A stretch of 64,000 nt of DNA from Callorhinus ursinus (GCF_003265705.1 NW_020313044.1:7101647-7165646), one strand, 5' to 3'; positions 23,055-35,094 are shown, counted from the stretch's first letter. Numbers and translations: made by a program. Notes: generated by a model from the sequence alone, not told the origin.

Positions 23055-23225
23055 AAATAGTATTGAGTGTTCAGCATGTGCCAAACATTTGCCTACAGAA
23101 TCTCACTTAAACCTTAGAAGGAACCTTAAACAGAATTTTCTTTATTTTAGTCCTTTTTAATTGATAAGAGAACTGATAGACAAAGACATTTTGTAACTTG
23201 TGCAAGGTCAGAAAATTAGTGTTTT
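23055..23225 (-). repeat. MIR, reverse
   Basis: 'gagtgttcagcatgtgccaa', 'aatctcacttaaaccttaga', 'ttgataagagaactgataga', 'tttgtaacttgtgcaaggtc': the reversed MIR core in order. Confidence 0.6.
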
Positions 23226-23230
23226 AAAAG

Positions 23231-23357
23231 CATATGTTGTGATGAGCACTGGGTGTTATATACAACCAATGAATCATTGAACACTGCATCAATAACTAAT
23301 GATGTACTTACTATACAGTGGCTAACTGAACATAATAAATCAATATAAATAAAAATA
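23231..23357 (+). mobile_element. 5'-truncated L1 end, plus strand
   Basis: 'atatgttgtgatgagcactg' with 'ggtgttatatacaac', 'aatgaatcattgaacactgc', 'actaatgatgtacttactat' and an A-rich tail 'aatataaataaaaatag': the L1 3' end in sense, more diverged than the copy at 58748. Confidence 0.85.
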
Positions 23358-24839
23358 GTAGAAATGAAATCCAAGAGTTTAAATCCAGAATATGTTCTCT
23401 TCACTACTCTAAGATATAACCTTTCCTAGGTACAGCTAGGAAGTAGACAGTGGCTCTTCAGCTATAGCCAGTGGGGGGGGGGGTTGTCATGAACTCTTTT
23501 TGGAATCCAATGAAATAAAACTTTTGTAACCTAGAAAAGAAACATGGTGATGCATATATACATGTATTTGAAATATATTTCAGTGTTTCCATGATACTGA
23601 ATGTTTTGGAATAGCATTCAAGGAGCTTCCATGTGATGAGAGGAAAGGAGGCTCTTAGGTCCAAGGATAAGGTCACTTGAGGGAGAAAGCCATCCTCGAG
23701 TTCATTTCACCTTCCGTGTTCTTACACATTAGGAAACTGAGGGACCACAAGCTTTCCCGTCTCTTCCGAGGAAAACTCTGAGAGGAAACCTTCTCCTTCA
23801 ATCACACTGCCATCCTTCCTACATCCCATTAAATGGAGAACTCTGTTCCTAGTAGATAGAACCCATTAAATGGGTCCAGGTCAATGAACTGCCGATGGGA
23901 AATATTAATGAATTATTTTGGAAGGAAAATGAAAAGACATGGGAAAAAAATACTCCATTTTCTTTAAGGACCAAGGAAATAGAAGGGGTTTAAGGATGCT
24001 TTCTAAGTTTATTAGGCTCTTTGAAAGAGGGAGCTAAGATATTAAAATTCTTTTGACATTAATGTATTCCTATTTGTTTTTAGACATTGTAAAAAAATGA
24101 AGTTGAAATCTATGTCAATATAAATATAATCCAGCTTCTCTAGTTGAATTAAAAATAACACAGGACTCAATGGATTCCTACCTTTCTCACTTTGGTCTTG
24201 GGGAGAAAAAAATATATTCCTTAAACTTTGTATAACCCTGAAAATAATCAATGGATCTGTTGTTCAAAAAGAACTTAAAGAGAGTCTCTCTTTTTTTCTA
24301 CATTAAACAATCTGTTTAAGTCTATTTTTTATTGTGACATTTAGGAACTTTTGAGGACCTTGAAAGGAAATTCTAATGTTAACACACAGAAAAATCAATT
24401 TGATGAATGCAGGATTTGGACTCATTTTGGGGTGAAAATACATGTGAAATATGAGCTTGTGAGTTTTATTAATCTTTTTATCCTTGGGGCCCAAATGCTG
24501 ACATTTCTCCATTAGGCACTTTAAAAGTTATAGTGATGGACAATCTATCAGCAAGCCTCAGGCCATGGACCTTTCTAGCAGCCTACTGGTCTAGTGATCA
24601 ATAGGATATAACGTAGTGAAAGCTCCTGCTGATATTGTCATCACATTGTAACTTGCAAAAAATACAAATCTAACCAGTCTGATATGCTGTGATATTTATT
24701 TATCCCCAGGTTTGCTTTTCTTGGAAGATTCCTTCCCCCCCCACAATTCCCAAAAAATATCTTATAAAGCTTACACAACATAACATAGCAAAGTAATTAT
24801 GATATTGGTGTTTGAAATCATTAAAAACAAAACAAAACA
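23358..24839. other. No feature seen
   Basis: Unannotated AT-rich DNA apart from an 11-base G run at 23473-23483. No exon-like open frame. Confidence 0.5.
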
Positions 24840-25035
24840 CAAAGCCCCAGCTGTGTGAACATGAGCACATTACTTAGGTATCTGTTTGAATCTCTGTTTC
24901 TCTCTTTCTCTAAATCTAAGAGTAAGGCTTACTAGCCTAAAGTTACTGCAAACATTAAATGTGCTAAAGCATATAAAACACTTAGTACAAGTGGCACCTA
25001 CATGGTGTTAAGTAAATGTTGTCTATCATCTTACT
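24840..25035 (+). repeat. MIR
   Basis: 'agctgtgtgaacatgagcac' with 'attactta', 'taaatctaagagtaaggctt', 'gcaaacattaaatgtgctaa', 'aaaacacttagtacaagtgg' and aagtaaatgttg: the full MIR order in sense. Confidence 0.7.
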
Positions 25036-25204
25036 ATAGTTCTTACTTATAAATTTAAAAGATACTTAAATGCCCCCAGCAGGACCCCTTCAGATGAAAT
25101 AGATTAAAATAATGTGTGAGACAGAGTGCTTGACTCCAAGTGAAAAATTTAGGGTTTTTGCCTCAGCACTATGATGGATTAGTGGACCACCGGCTTCCAA
25201 ACTA

Positions 25205-25660
25205 GAAAGTGAAGGAGATAGGCTAGATCTATTCATTGAAGACATACAAGGTCCCAAGCCCCATGAAGCTGCCATTCTAGTGAGAGAGACAGGGAAACTA
25301 TATTTAAAAAGAACACAAAAAGATAATTTTATAATAGAAAGGGATAGCTACTATAAATGTACATAGACTACGAAAATGGGGTAGAGTAACTAAGGGCAGG
25401 GAGATTTACATTAGATATGGTGGTTAGGGAATGCATTTGCGAAAGTGTATTTGAACCAATGCCTTCATGATGAAAAGGGTCTAGTTGTGGAAAGATCTGA
25501 GGAAAGAGAATGTCAGGCAGAGGCAACAGTGAGTGTAGGATCCCTGAATCAGGGATGAGCTTGCGACACTCAAGAAACATAAAGATGAGTGTGACTGGAA
25601 TATAGTAAGGGCAAGGGAGATGGTAGAGGATCAAGTTGGAGACATGACCAAGATCTATCA
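25205..25660 (-). repeat. L2, reverse
   Basis: 'ccatgaagctgccattctag' with 'tgagagagacaggg', 'atatggtggttagggaatgc', 'atgtcaggcagaggcaacag', 'gtagaggatcaagttggaga': reversed internal L2 landmarks in order over about 450 bp. Confidence 0.7.
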
Positions 25661-25790
25661 ATGGTTGAATTCTTTAACTGATTTAATTTTGAAATTCATA
25701 AGAATGGAGAGTAAATCTGATTTTTTTCCATAGCTTAGAAGGGAATGAGATGGCATATTCACTTATCGATAGGAATCCTGGTCTTACACA

Positions 25791-25854
25791 ATCCATCCAT
25801 TCATCCATCCATTCATTCATTAATGGTTTGTTTGTTTGTTTGTTTGTTTGTTTT
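25791..25854. repeat. (CCAT)n and (GTTT)n simple repeats
   Basis: ccatccattcatccatccat-type repeats to about 25821, then seven gttt units from 25826. The latter are probably the expanded A-rich tail (reverse) of the adjoining SINE. Confidence 0.9.
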
Positions 25855-26022
25855 TAAAGAGAGCAGGGGAGGAGGAAGGAGAGAGAGAGAGAGGTAATCT
25901 CAAGCAGGCTCCATGCCCAGTGCAGAGCCTGACATGGGGCTCCGTTTCATGGCTCTGAGATCATGATCAGAGCCGAAATCAAGAGTCTGATGCTTTACAA
26001 ACTGCACCACCTGGGTGTCCCC
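25824..26022 (-). mobile_element. Older Can-SINE
   Basis: Reverse SINE with a (gttt)n tail, gagagagagagag, 'catggggctccgtttcatgg', 'tgagatcatgatcagagccg' and the head 'ctgcaccacctgggtgtccc'. More diverged than the others, with no clear target duplication left. Confidence 0.88.
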
Positions 26023-26886
26023 TACACGAAGTATTTTAAATTCCTTTATGTGCCATAAAGAACAGAGATGGAAAAGAGTGCACCATTTTAGATTTTTTTG
26101 TATTATACTACATTATAATTATTCAATGATGCACTTATTTCCATTATCATAAACACTAAGAAAGGGACCATGTCCCAGAATTGTTAGAACCGAAGAGAGG
26201 GATAGAACTAGAGTGATCATGCATTTTCTATAGAAAATATGTTCTTTTCAAATAAACATAACATTTCATGAATTTAAGTCTTGTTTCTGCTATTTGGAAT
26301 GTTGCTTCTTTTACACTAAGATTAATCTAGTGATGCCCATAGATACAGCAATAACTTGTTAATGAGGTATTGATTTCTCAAAATAAAACCATACTAGTAT
26401 CATATTTTCAATCTAAATTAATGCTTCATTAAGCTAATTAATAGCATAACAATAGCTTGAACTCTTAGTGATTGTAATTAATCATAATCACATAGTATTC
26501 CTGTACCAATCCATAGGTATAATGTGATCTATTATAAATCAGAAAAATTTTACATATAAATAAAGTAAGCTAGATGACATTTTATTTTATGGGGTTTTCA
26601 TGCTGCAATGTAATTAGATACATAGCACAGTATAAAAATGCTGGACTGCATTTTGGACAGAAAAATTTTGAATGCCACCAGCCCCCTGCCACATTTTTTT
26701 CTTTCTCTCTAACACTTAATCTCTACTACGTGGTCCTTAACAAATCATTTCCTCTCTCTGGATACATAGTTTATTAATTCCAGAAATAAGAGAGTTGTAC
26801 TAAGTGATATCTGAGATCTCATATCTATCTCTAAAAATGTTGTTTTAGGAAGATGCCGTTCCTTGGGAAGAAAGTGACCCCAAACA
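26023..26886. other. No feature seen
   Basis: AT-rich, no recognised repeat or exon. Confidence 0.5.
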
Positions 26887-26903
26887 TACCCACTCTTTCT
26901 TTC

Positions 26904-27101
26904 TTTCTTTTTTTTTTTTTTAGGATTTTATTTATTTGACAGAGAGAGACAGAGAGGGGGAACACAAGCAGGGGGAGTGGGAGAGGGAGAAGAAGGCTCC
27001 CCTCCGAGCAGAGAGCTGGATGTGGGGCTCGATCCCAGGATCCAGGGATCATGACCCTAGCCAAAGGCAGAAGCTTAATGACTGAGCCATCCAGGTGTCC
27101 C
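26904..27101 (-). mobile_element. Can-SINE
   Basis: Reverse SINE with poly-T, 'aggattttatttatttgaca', the aacacaagcagggggagtgg block and the head gagccatccaggtgtccc. Target duplication tacccactctttctt (26887) against tacccactatttctt (27102), one mismatch. Confidence 0.95.
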
Positions 27102-27119
27102 TACCCACTATTTCTTTTA

Positions 27120-28195
27120 ACACCTATATGCCCATAGCCCCAAATGTATATCTCTAATTCTCTCCTGACATTCAACCTTTGTATCTAATGATTAACCGGA
27201 TATTTCACCTTAGATATGTTGCAGGTGCCTGAACTTCAACTTGACTAAAATGGAACTTTTCATCTTCCCCATAAGTACTCCTTTTTGAGCTTCTTATTTG
27301 AGTAAAGGGTACCAACAGTCAATCAGCCATTCAAGTCAAATATCTAGTCTTCTTGCCCCATAGCTAATTATTCAGTCTTAGATTATATCTCCCAAATGTC
27401 TCACTAAACCACCCATAATTCTCCAACTCACTGTTCTACCATTAGGCTACAACATCATCATCTCTTAACAGGGCATGTGAGAGCCAACTAACTGCTTTCA
27501 CCTCCCTCCATTACTGTTCTCTGACATTCCTTTCTCATCACTGTCTCTAAAGCACCCCATTTAAAAGGCAAAGCCAGTTATATTACTTTTTAGTTTAAGC
27601 TCATTCTCTGGCTTCTTACTATTCTAATGAAACAGATATTATACATATCCTTTATGGCACCCAGAACCTGGTCACTGCTTACTGATTAAGCTCTATGTTT
27701 TGCCCCTTTCTTCTTAACTACTGAGATCCATCCACATTCAGTCTTACCTGGGACTGTGCGTATTGTGACTATTCTTTTAGGGAAGATAGCCTTTCCAACA
27801 AGCTTGTTGTTGGAACAGGCTTATTATAACGTAGCTTTAAAATTAGATAAATCATGGGCATCAGGGTGGTTTCAGTCCACATCGGGCTCCCTGCTCAATG
27901 GGGAGTCTGCTTCTCCCTCTGCCCCTCACCCTGCTTGTGCTCGCTCACTCTCTCTCAAATACATAAATAAAATCTTTAAAAATAAATAAATAAATAAAAT
28001 TAGATAAATCATATCTCAAACTAAACCCTTCAGTGGCTTCCCATTGCAATTAGAATAAATATACACTACTTTGTTTTATAAGATGAAACCCAGTCTCCTC
28101 TAAGGGTCTACATGATCTGTTTCCAGCTTAGTTCTATGTCTAGTTTCATAAAACACTCTCCTTTAGCTACAGTTACATGTCATGTTGAGTATACT
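27120..28195 (+). repeat. Long L2 segment, sense
   Basis: In order: 'cttgactaaaatggaacttt' with 'tcatcttcccc', 'catcactgtctctaaagcac', 'gcacccagaacctggtcact', then after the SINE 'ttcagtggcttcccattgca', 'gggtctacatgatctgtttc'. These match the L2 internal-to-3' order. Split by the SINE at 27856-27995. Confidence 0.75.
27856..27995 (+). mobile_element. Can-SINE with internal deletion, inside L2
   Basis: Plus-strand SINE with a perfect 17-bp target duplication aaaattagataaatcat (27839-27855 and 27996-28012). The head reads gggcatcagggtggtttcag, then jumps to tccacatcgggctccctgct: about 60 bp of the tRNA-like region, with the promoter B box, is missing at a short AGTC repeat. The pyrimidine-rich body and the (aaat)n tail are normal. 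Confidence 0.95.
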
Positions 28196-28399
28196 AGGAC
28201 ACTTTTGGGAAAATGAAAAGAGATGCCAAAATGCTAAAAAAAAATTACATGATAAATTATTCACTTAGTGACCAAAAAAATGGTTTCATTATAATTTTTT
28301 AATTTTTAAATTCTTTGATTAAAAAATTCAAAAATAAAAATTTTGACAGATGAGACATCAGACAAGAATGGTCATTTGACTATTTCATTGTCTTCTAGT

Positions 28400-29060
28400 C
28401 ACACAGCCTTTCATTGATGCATCCAACTAATTAGTGCCTAATTACCATCAGGTCCTCTTTTAAGCACTTGAAATATATAAATAAAAAAGCTAGTTACTGA
28501 AATTCCCTGCCTTCATCGATTTTAAAGTGGAGAAGAGGATTAGTAAACAAATATAAGCTGGTGATGACAAGTGCTCTGCAAGGGTTAGAGCAAGTTAGAA
28601 TAGCATTGTCCAACAGAAAGTTCTGTAATGATCAAAATGTTCTCTGTGCCATCCAATAAAGTGGTCACATGTAGGTATTGAGCATTTGCAATTGGCTAGT
28701 ATTATTGAATATTTAGTTTTTTAGTTCTATTTAACTTTAAGTGATTTAAATTTAAATAGATAGGCGTTGACTGGTGGCTGCTCCTATTGAGCAGCTTAGG
28801 GTTTGGACAATTCTTTGTAGTGTGGGTCATATTTTAGATACACTTGGCCATAGGAGGTCTCTCTGAGGAAGTGACATTTCAAAGCATGGAATGAATGAGA
28901 TGAAAGAATTACCCCTATAGGAATCTAGTAGGAGGCTGGGTGGGACAAAATCCAGAGAAAAAGAATAGCACGTTCTTCAGGAAGAAAGAGGTGTTATGTT
29001 TTAGGGAGTGCAGGTCAACATATCTGGAATATAGAGAGCAAGAGAATGTTCCTTGAATGT
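28400..29060 (-). repeat. L2, reverse, split by a DNA transposon
   Basis: Left part: 'taagcacttgaaatatataa', 'tgaaattccctgccttcatc', 'aagctggtgatgacaagtgc'. Right part: 'aggtctctctgaggaagtga', 'catttcaaagcatggaatga', 'tctggaatatagagagcaag'. Both are reversed L2 and colinear once 28603-28835 is removed. Confidence 0.75.
28603..28835. mobile_element. hAT-type DNA transposon fossil in L2
   Basis: Starts tagcattgtccaacagaaag, close to the CAGCACTGTCCAATAGAA end of short non-autonomous hAT-Charlie (MER) elements. It then has 'gtattgagcatttgcaattg' and the palindromic-looking 'gtgatttaaatttaaataga'. It interrupts an L2. Exact family not assigned. Confidence 0.75.
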
Positions 29061-29214
29061 ACTGATCCCATTCTGGCATCAGGGTTGTCAAAGTTCTTAC
29101 CTTTGCAGGGATCCTCTTTTCCAGGATCTTGATTCTATTGCTCCCGTGCATCCTTCTCATCTCAGTTCAAACTGAAATGACCATTCCACCACTAGTCAGG
29201 GTCTAATGGTTTAA

Positions 29215-29405
29215 TAGTACTTATCACCATCTGAAATTACTTTATCTATTACTTTCTCACTTGTTTACAATTTAGTTGGAGAGAAAAGTAGTTAGCTTTT
29301 TGAGGGAAGCTTCTCTGTCTTGTTTAGTATCATCCCTTAGTTTTTAAGGATAGTTTCAGGCATATAATAGGTACTGAAACAATATTAACTAATGAGTAAA
29401 ATTCA
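29215..29405 (+). repeat. L2 3' end, sense
   Basis: 'acttatcaccatctgaaatt', 'ttgagggaagcttctctgtc', 'gttagcttttt', 'tttcaggcatataataggta': the L2 3' end in order. Confidence 0.7.
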
Positions 29406-30309
29406 CCTCTGATAACTCACATCCTAGTGGAAGAATTCCCTAATTTCCTGGATTAAAAACAAAAACAAAAAACAAAACAAATAGCAGTGTGTTCCTAAAT
29501 TATAATGTCAGTATTTATATAGCCTTTAATATATATGTACCACAATTACAATTTTAGTAGCTTTATTGAGATATGACTTGTGTACAAAGAACTATACATA
29601 TTTAATGTATACAATTTGTTAAAACTTGGGTAAATGCAAACATTTGTGTAAATATTATCACAGTAAAGGTAATAGACATACCCAGTACTTTCCATAGTTT
29701 CTTTTGTGTCCCTTTGTGGTGGTTGTTGGTGTTTGTTTTTTTTTTTCATATCCATTGCTGTTTGATGTTGTTTTGTAAGGATACTTGACATGAGCTCTAC
29801 CCTCTTAACAAATTTTCAAGCGCACAATACCATGTGGTTCACTGTGGGCACTATGATGAATACTAGATCTCTGAGACTTGGTTATCTTGCGTAACTACTG
29901 CTTTGTACCCATTGAATAACTCCCCATCTCCCCTACCTCCCAGCCCCTGGCAACCACTACTGTATTCTCTGCTTCTATGTTTAACTGTTTTAAAAACCTC
30001 ATAGAAGTGGAATCATGCAGTATTTGTCCTTCTGTGACTGCCATAGTGTCTATTAGGCTCATCCGTGTTGTCACAAGTTATAGGATTTTCTTTGCTTTTA
30101 AAGCTGGATAATCTACTGAATGAATGCACCACATTTTCTTTATCCATTCTTCTATTAATGGGCACTTGGGTTGTTTCCACGTCTTGGCTATTGTAAATAG
30201 TACTGCAATGAATACAGGAAGGCACATACCTCTTTGAGATACCGATTTCAGATCCTTGGATGTATACTCAGAAGATGGATTGCAAGGTCATATGGTAGGT
30301 CAATTTTAG

Positions 30310-30428
30310 TTTTGTTTGTTTTTGTTTTTTATTTTTTAAAGCAATCTCTACATCCACCATGGGGCTTGAACTCACAACCCCAAGATCAAGAGTCACATCC
30401 TCCACTGACTGAGCTGGCCAGGCACTCC
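30310..30428 (-). mobile_element. Older short Can-SINE
   Basis: Reverse SINE with the body 'aagcaatctctacatccacc', 'atggggcttgaactcacaac', 'gatcaagagtcacatcctcc', and the head 'gactgagctggccaggcact'. Likely duplication caattttag (30301) and cagtttcag (30429). Confidence 0.88.
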
Positions 30429-30437
30429 CAGTTTCAG

Positions 30438-30619
30438 GTTTTTTTTAATGATTTTATTTATTTGAAAGAGAGCATGAGAGTGGGGAAGGGCAGAGAGAGA
30501 GGGAGAAGCCGACTTCCCACTGAGCGGGGAGCCCGATGCAGAGCTTGATCCTAGGACCCTGAGATCACGAACTGAGCTGAAGGCAGATGTTTAACTGATT
30601 GAGCCACCCAGTCGTCCCC
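30438..30619 (-). mobile_element. Can-SINE inserted next to the older SINE
   Basis: Reverse SINE: poly-T, 'aatgattttatttatttgaa', gagagagagggagaagc, head gagccacccagtcgtccc. Duplication cagtttcag (30429) and caatttcag (30619). It sits exactly on the right target duplication of the previous SINE. Confidence 0.92.
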
Positions 30620-30835
30620 CAATTTCAGTTTTTTAAGGAACTTCCATACTGTTTGCCATCATGGCAGAATTATCTTGCATTTCCACCAACAGTGTATGAG
30701 GGTTCCAGTTTCTCCACAATTTTGCCATCACATGATATTTTTTGCTTTTTAATAATCATCCTAACCATCCAAACCTAGGATGGTTTAAAAACCATCCTAA
30801 CGGGTAGGAGGTAATAGCCCAATGTGGTTCTGATT

Positions 30836-31843
30836 TAGATACATAGGTGCTAGAATAAGGAGAAAAAATATTCTATCTATTTAGAATTAAAAATAAAAAT
30901 AGTAAATATCAAGATTAAGGAAAGGATGCTGGTTAATAGAGGACAATGTAGCAAATTTGTAGAAAGAGATAGAACAGCTCTAACTTCCTTTGCTTCCTAT
31001 CAGCTTTCTACTTTCAGTAATGTTTTATTGGACAGTGATTCTGTATGGTAGTCTTTGCATGAAGTCTTATTCCTCATACAAAGGAACATGCCTCTTTTTA
31101 TGGAGCATCTGAGTAAGACTCTGTTGTTGGCGGTGAATCAGGCCTTAGCCAAATGAAAGATTTGGTTTGCTCAAATGATGCCGGATGATAGAAAAATAAA
31201 CAGAACTTGAATTCATGAATGTGCTAATTTCCTGCTTTGGAAGTTTTTGTTAGGTGACATGTTTATTTTCTCTTTAATATTTGTAGAGGCCGTTTAAAGA
31301 TATCTTTGCTATTTAGATCTCATACCACCAGAGGAACTGGCTTCAGAAATATTATTAGCCTTTGTGAGTCTGCAGCCTGTCCACCTGAGTGGAATTAATC
31401 CAACTTCCCCCAGCTTGGTACCATGGTCGCCATCTCTCAGAAAGCACAAGCTGCCCCAGCCTTCTGCTCCAGCTCTCTTCGCTTTGAGTTCTGAGTATTT
31501 CTCACTGAGTTTTAGCTCCTGACTTTCTAAGAGCTGTTTTTCTAATAGCAATCCAGTCCTCCTGTAGCCATGCTAATGAACCAAACTAATATTTTCCTTT
31601 GCATTCCTTGGAAATCTAGAGGAAGCTTTACTTTCAGCCATCTGAAGCACCTTGCAAAATAAGGTTATTTTTTTTTTCTTTTGTAGTTCTTTTAGCTTAG
31701 GCAGGAATAATCTCTCAGTATTGGGTAGGGAAAACTGGGCAGGAAAGAAAGAAAGGGAACCACTTAGCCTCAAGTAGAACCAACATCAGAAACAGTGCCA
31801 ATCTGGGAGTCTTAAACTATGTTCCAAATTATATACTTCATCT
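30836..31843. other. No gene seen
   Basis: Unannotated DNA. 31300-31570 is somewhat GC-richer than its surroundings but has no supported exon. Confidence 0.45.
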
Positions 31844-32075
31844 GTATAGTGGTTAAATGCTGACGCTCTGAAGTCAGTGGCCTCAAGGGCAACCCACTTA
31901 CTAGTTGTGCTGACTTGAGAAGAATGGTGAGGCCCCTTCACCCTCACTCTCTTCATTTGTGGAATGAGGATAATGAATGTAACTGTTTCAGTTTTGTGAT
32001 GATTAAATGAGATAATATACATATATTATTTGGCATAGTGCCTAGTACACATTAAGTGTTGAAAAATATTTCCTT
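31844..32075 (+). repeat. MIR, near full length
   Basis: 'tatagtggttaaatgctgac' with 'gctctgaagtcag', 'cccacttactagttgtgctg', 'cttcatttgtggaatgagga' with taat, 'gtgatgattaaatgagataa', 'gcatagtgcctagtacacat': the classic MIR order. Confidence 0.85.
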
Positions 32076-32279
32076 TTATTGTGGTAGCAGTGCATAGCAT
32101 GATAAATGGCTTATTAAAATTAAGTCAGATCAAACTAGTGATGTTCAGTTAAGTGCCTATTTCTAGTGCTTTGCTGCAAGTCCCAGGAAAATACAAAAGA
32201 AAGAGAATACAGCCTTCAATTTCATGATGCTTGCTTGTGAACCAATTGGGTGGAAAATGTTACCTGTAAAAATAGTTAT

Positions 32280-32560
32280 TCATTTAATAAATAATCATTG
32301 AGTATCTACTAAGCCTCTGTGATAAAACAAAGATTCCTACTCTAGTAGAGTTTACAGTCCAGCTTGGGAGACTGGTAATGCAGTAGGTTTAATAAAGAAG
32401 TTATTCGTATAGTATGAGGGAATTAGATTTTTAAAAAGAGTAGATTGGATGAGTGCAACTTGAAATAGGAAAGTTAGGTAGGGCTCCATGAGAACATAGG
32501 ATTTTCCAAAGACTTGAATGTAGTGAAGTAGTTAGTGAGGCCTCTTTAGAATCTGAGGTC
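32280..32560 (-). repeat. L2 3' part, reverse
   Basis: 'aatcattgagtatctactaa', 'tagagtttacagtccagctt' with gggaga, then 'tagggctccatgagaacata', 'agtagttagtgaggcc'. Confidence 0.65.
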
Positions 32561-33045
32561 CGCTATGTGTTAGAATATCCAATCTGCATATTGTGGACCC
32601 TGGAGTAAGTAAGCATTCAAAGGAGAATAGAGATAAAGAGAGCCAATAGCAGGGTAGAGTTTTTAGCTCATTTAAACATTCATTAAACAACTATTTATAG
32701 AGTGATTGGTGAGTACCAGTTAATAGAGAAGGTTTTAAGGAGAGGGAAGTATCCAGAACGAAAGTAGATAATGTGGCTCATGGACCTCTATGCCTTTTTG
32801 CCTTTTCCACCTCTGTAACTAAAATTACTAACAGATTATATCAAACATAGACACAGCCTCAGAATCCCTCTCGGTGTATCACTTCAAGAAACCTAAATCA
32901 GCGTATCATAGTTGACTTGTGATATGAGATTTATTTTCAGTCTCTATACTGTAGTACTGCCAGGCTTTATTCACATTTAGTACAGATCTGTTATCAAGAG
33001 TCTTCTGATATTCTGGTCCACATATCTTATCTTTCTTCTTACTCT
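32561..33045. other. No feature seen
   Basis: No gene or clear repeat recognised. Confidence 0.45.
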
Positions 33046-33280
33046 TTTTTTTAAAATTTTAATTCCAGTATAGTTAACATACAGTGTTAGGTTAGTTTCA
33101 GGTGTACAATACAGTGATTTAGCAATTCCATACATCACCCAGTGCTCATCAGGACAAGTGTGCTCTTTAATCCCCATCACCTATTTTTACCCATCCCGCA
33201 CACCCACCTCTCTTCGGGTAACAGTTCTTAGTAGTTAAGAGTCTGTTTCTTGGGTTATTTATTCTTGTTGTATTTACAAA
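33046..33280 (-). mobile_element. Older carnivore L1 3' end
   Basis: 'attccagtatagttaacata', 'ggttagtttcaggtgtacaa', 'catcacccagtgctcatcag', 'tttaatccccatcacctatt', 'agtagttaagagtctgtttc': an earlier carnivore L1 3' end subfamily than copies A-C, in reverse. Confidence 0.85.
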
Positions 33281-34178
33281 ATCCTCTGCAACAGTCACTT
33301 GCCATAGCAGCTTTAGACAGATATTTTTGTTCATTGAAAATTAGAGCCTTGTGCATAAAGGTAGTGAGTAACTGCCAACATGTGATGAAGAATACCCATA
33401 TTATATGATCTGTACCATGGATATTTTATGATAGCCAACAATTCCAGAATTATAGTTCTCTTTATTTGTGTTAATGTTTTAACATGGCTCAGTGCTACAT
33501 GGTTTGATATTCTCTCCATCAGTGCATCTGACCCTAGTGATATTGTGTTCTCTCTTCAAATGCTCCCAACCTAGAGGTTCCTTGTGGCTCCTAAAGCTGT
33601 GATGTTGGAATCCTGGTACCTTATGAGATGATATTTTTCTTCTCTGCCATGACTTCTTTCATCCCCATTCTATCGAGTTAAAAGACAAGCAGTTCAACTC
33701 CTGTACTCCTAAGTGCCATGTCAAATTGTATGTGTTCCCACACTCTGTAAATAATTGTTTAGGACAGAAAATGCAGCCCTGTGTTATTGATTAAGGAGCT
33801 TTGGCTTTTTAAGTACGATATGAAAAATAAAAAATGAATCAAAGTCTATTGCTTTGGAAGGAAAAAAAAAGAGTGAGTTAGTTGCCTCATCATTACAGAA
33901 CATTTTAAAAGAATTGAAAAGGCTTTTTTTTTTAGGCTGAGATAAGGTATTTGGTTCAAGAGAAAAAAAAAATGTTTACCACCCAAAACAAATTTCATTA
34001 AATGAAGATCACATTTATGGGGGAACTGAGTCTATACTGAAGCTATTGCCCCATTTCCTGCCAAGTTGGTCAACAGTGCCTAAAAGCAGGTGCTTATGGC
34101 CTATCTTTCCAGACTCCCACATGGCCTCTTTATATGGTCACAGATTCAGGAATCACACTTTGTAAGGGACGGGCATGG
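33281..34178. other. No feature seen
   Basis: No recognised gene or repeat. Confidence 0.45.
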
Positions 34179-34194
34179 TGGGAAAAAGTGTATT

Positions 34195-34385
34195 TTTTTT
34201 TAAAGATTTTATTCATTTATTTGACAGAGACACAGCAAGAGAGGAACACAAGCAAGGGGAGTGGGAGAGGGAGAAGCAGGCTTCCGGTGGAGCAGGGAGC
34301 CCGATGCGGGGCTCGATCCCAGGACCCTGGGACCATGACCTGAGCCGAAGGCAGACACTTAAAGACTGAGCCAGCCAGGCACCCC
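34195..34385 (-). mobile_element. Can-SINE
   Basis: Complete reverse SINE with the 'aacacaagcaaggggagtgg' block, 'gatgcggggctcgatcccag' and the head gagccagccaggcacccc. Target duplication tgggaaaaagtgtatt (34179-34194) and tgggaagaagtgtatt (34386-34401), one mismatch. Confidence 0.96.
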
Positions 34386-34401
34386 TGGGAAGAAGTGTAT
34401 T

Positions 34402-35094
34402 AAAAAACAGTTTGGAAAAGGCTGAGCAATCCCAAGTGAATCAAGCTTATATGGCAAGGCCACTGAAGACCTAAATAGTCTTTGAGGTAGTTGTGATATG
34501 CATAACTAGAAGCACAAATTCAACTAAAATAATGCACACATACGCATGCAGGTTGAGAGAGAGGAAGGGAGAAGGAAGGATTCTATAGGCAGAATGTAAA
34601 ACAGGAGTAGTGATTACATTTAAGAGAAATCTGAAAAACAGTAAATCTGTCATTGGCAAAACAGAATAATTAGTTTTAAGAAGACTAGCTTAGATGGGTA
34701 TCAACATGGGAGTATGTATATGTTAAGTGGGTACGTGGTTTCCCAGATAGGCTTCCAACCTACCACTGCTATTTAGATGGATGTTTGGTTTATGTCCACA
34801 GGCTCTGGAAGAAAGGCCCCCAGTTACACAGAGAACTCACAATGTTGGAAATAACAAAAACTTGGGACTTGGTTTTGCTTCTGCTGTCGTCAGATTGTGT
34901 TATCTTGGGCCCATGGTGTTTTTTACTCTGAGCTTCTGTTTCGTTATTAGTAAACTGAGAGCTTATAGTTTTTACTACCCTTACAACTCTAATTCCAGGC
35001 TCTAATTAAAAAATATGTGCATACGTATACATATTTATATTTTCAGGCAATTAGGAAGAACTTTGTATCCTGGCAAAAAGTCTGTGTAGCATTT
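34402..35094. other. No feature seen
   Basis: No recognised gene or repeat. Confidence 0.45.

Larger units (their letters stand above)
29550..30835 (-). mobile_element. Old L1 3' region, reverse, split by SINEs
   Basis: The 3' UTR starts 'agctttattgagatatgact'. Then come 'ggcaaccactactgtattct', 'atagaagtggaatcatgcag', 'tattaatgggcacttgggtt', 'gcaatgaatacaggaaggca', and after the SINEs 'aaggaacttccatactgttt', 'ttccaccaacagtgtatgag', ending about 30835 in 'caatgtggttctgatttaga'. This is the reversed end of ORF2 and 3' UTR of an old L1M-type element. Two SINEs occupy 30310-30619. Confidence 0.85.

Noticed and set aside
31325..31334. CTCF-like motif (ccaccagagg)
   Set aside because: Only part of the usual motif matches and the downstream bases diverge; chance occurrence is likely in 64 kb.
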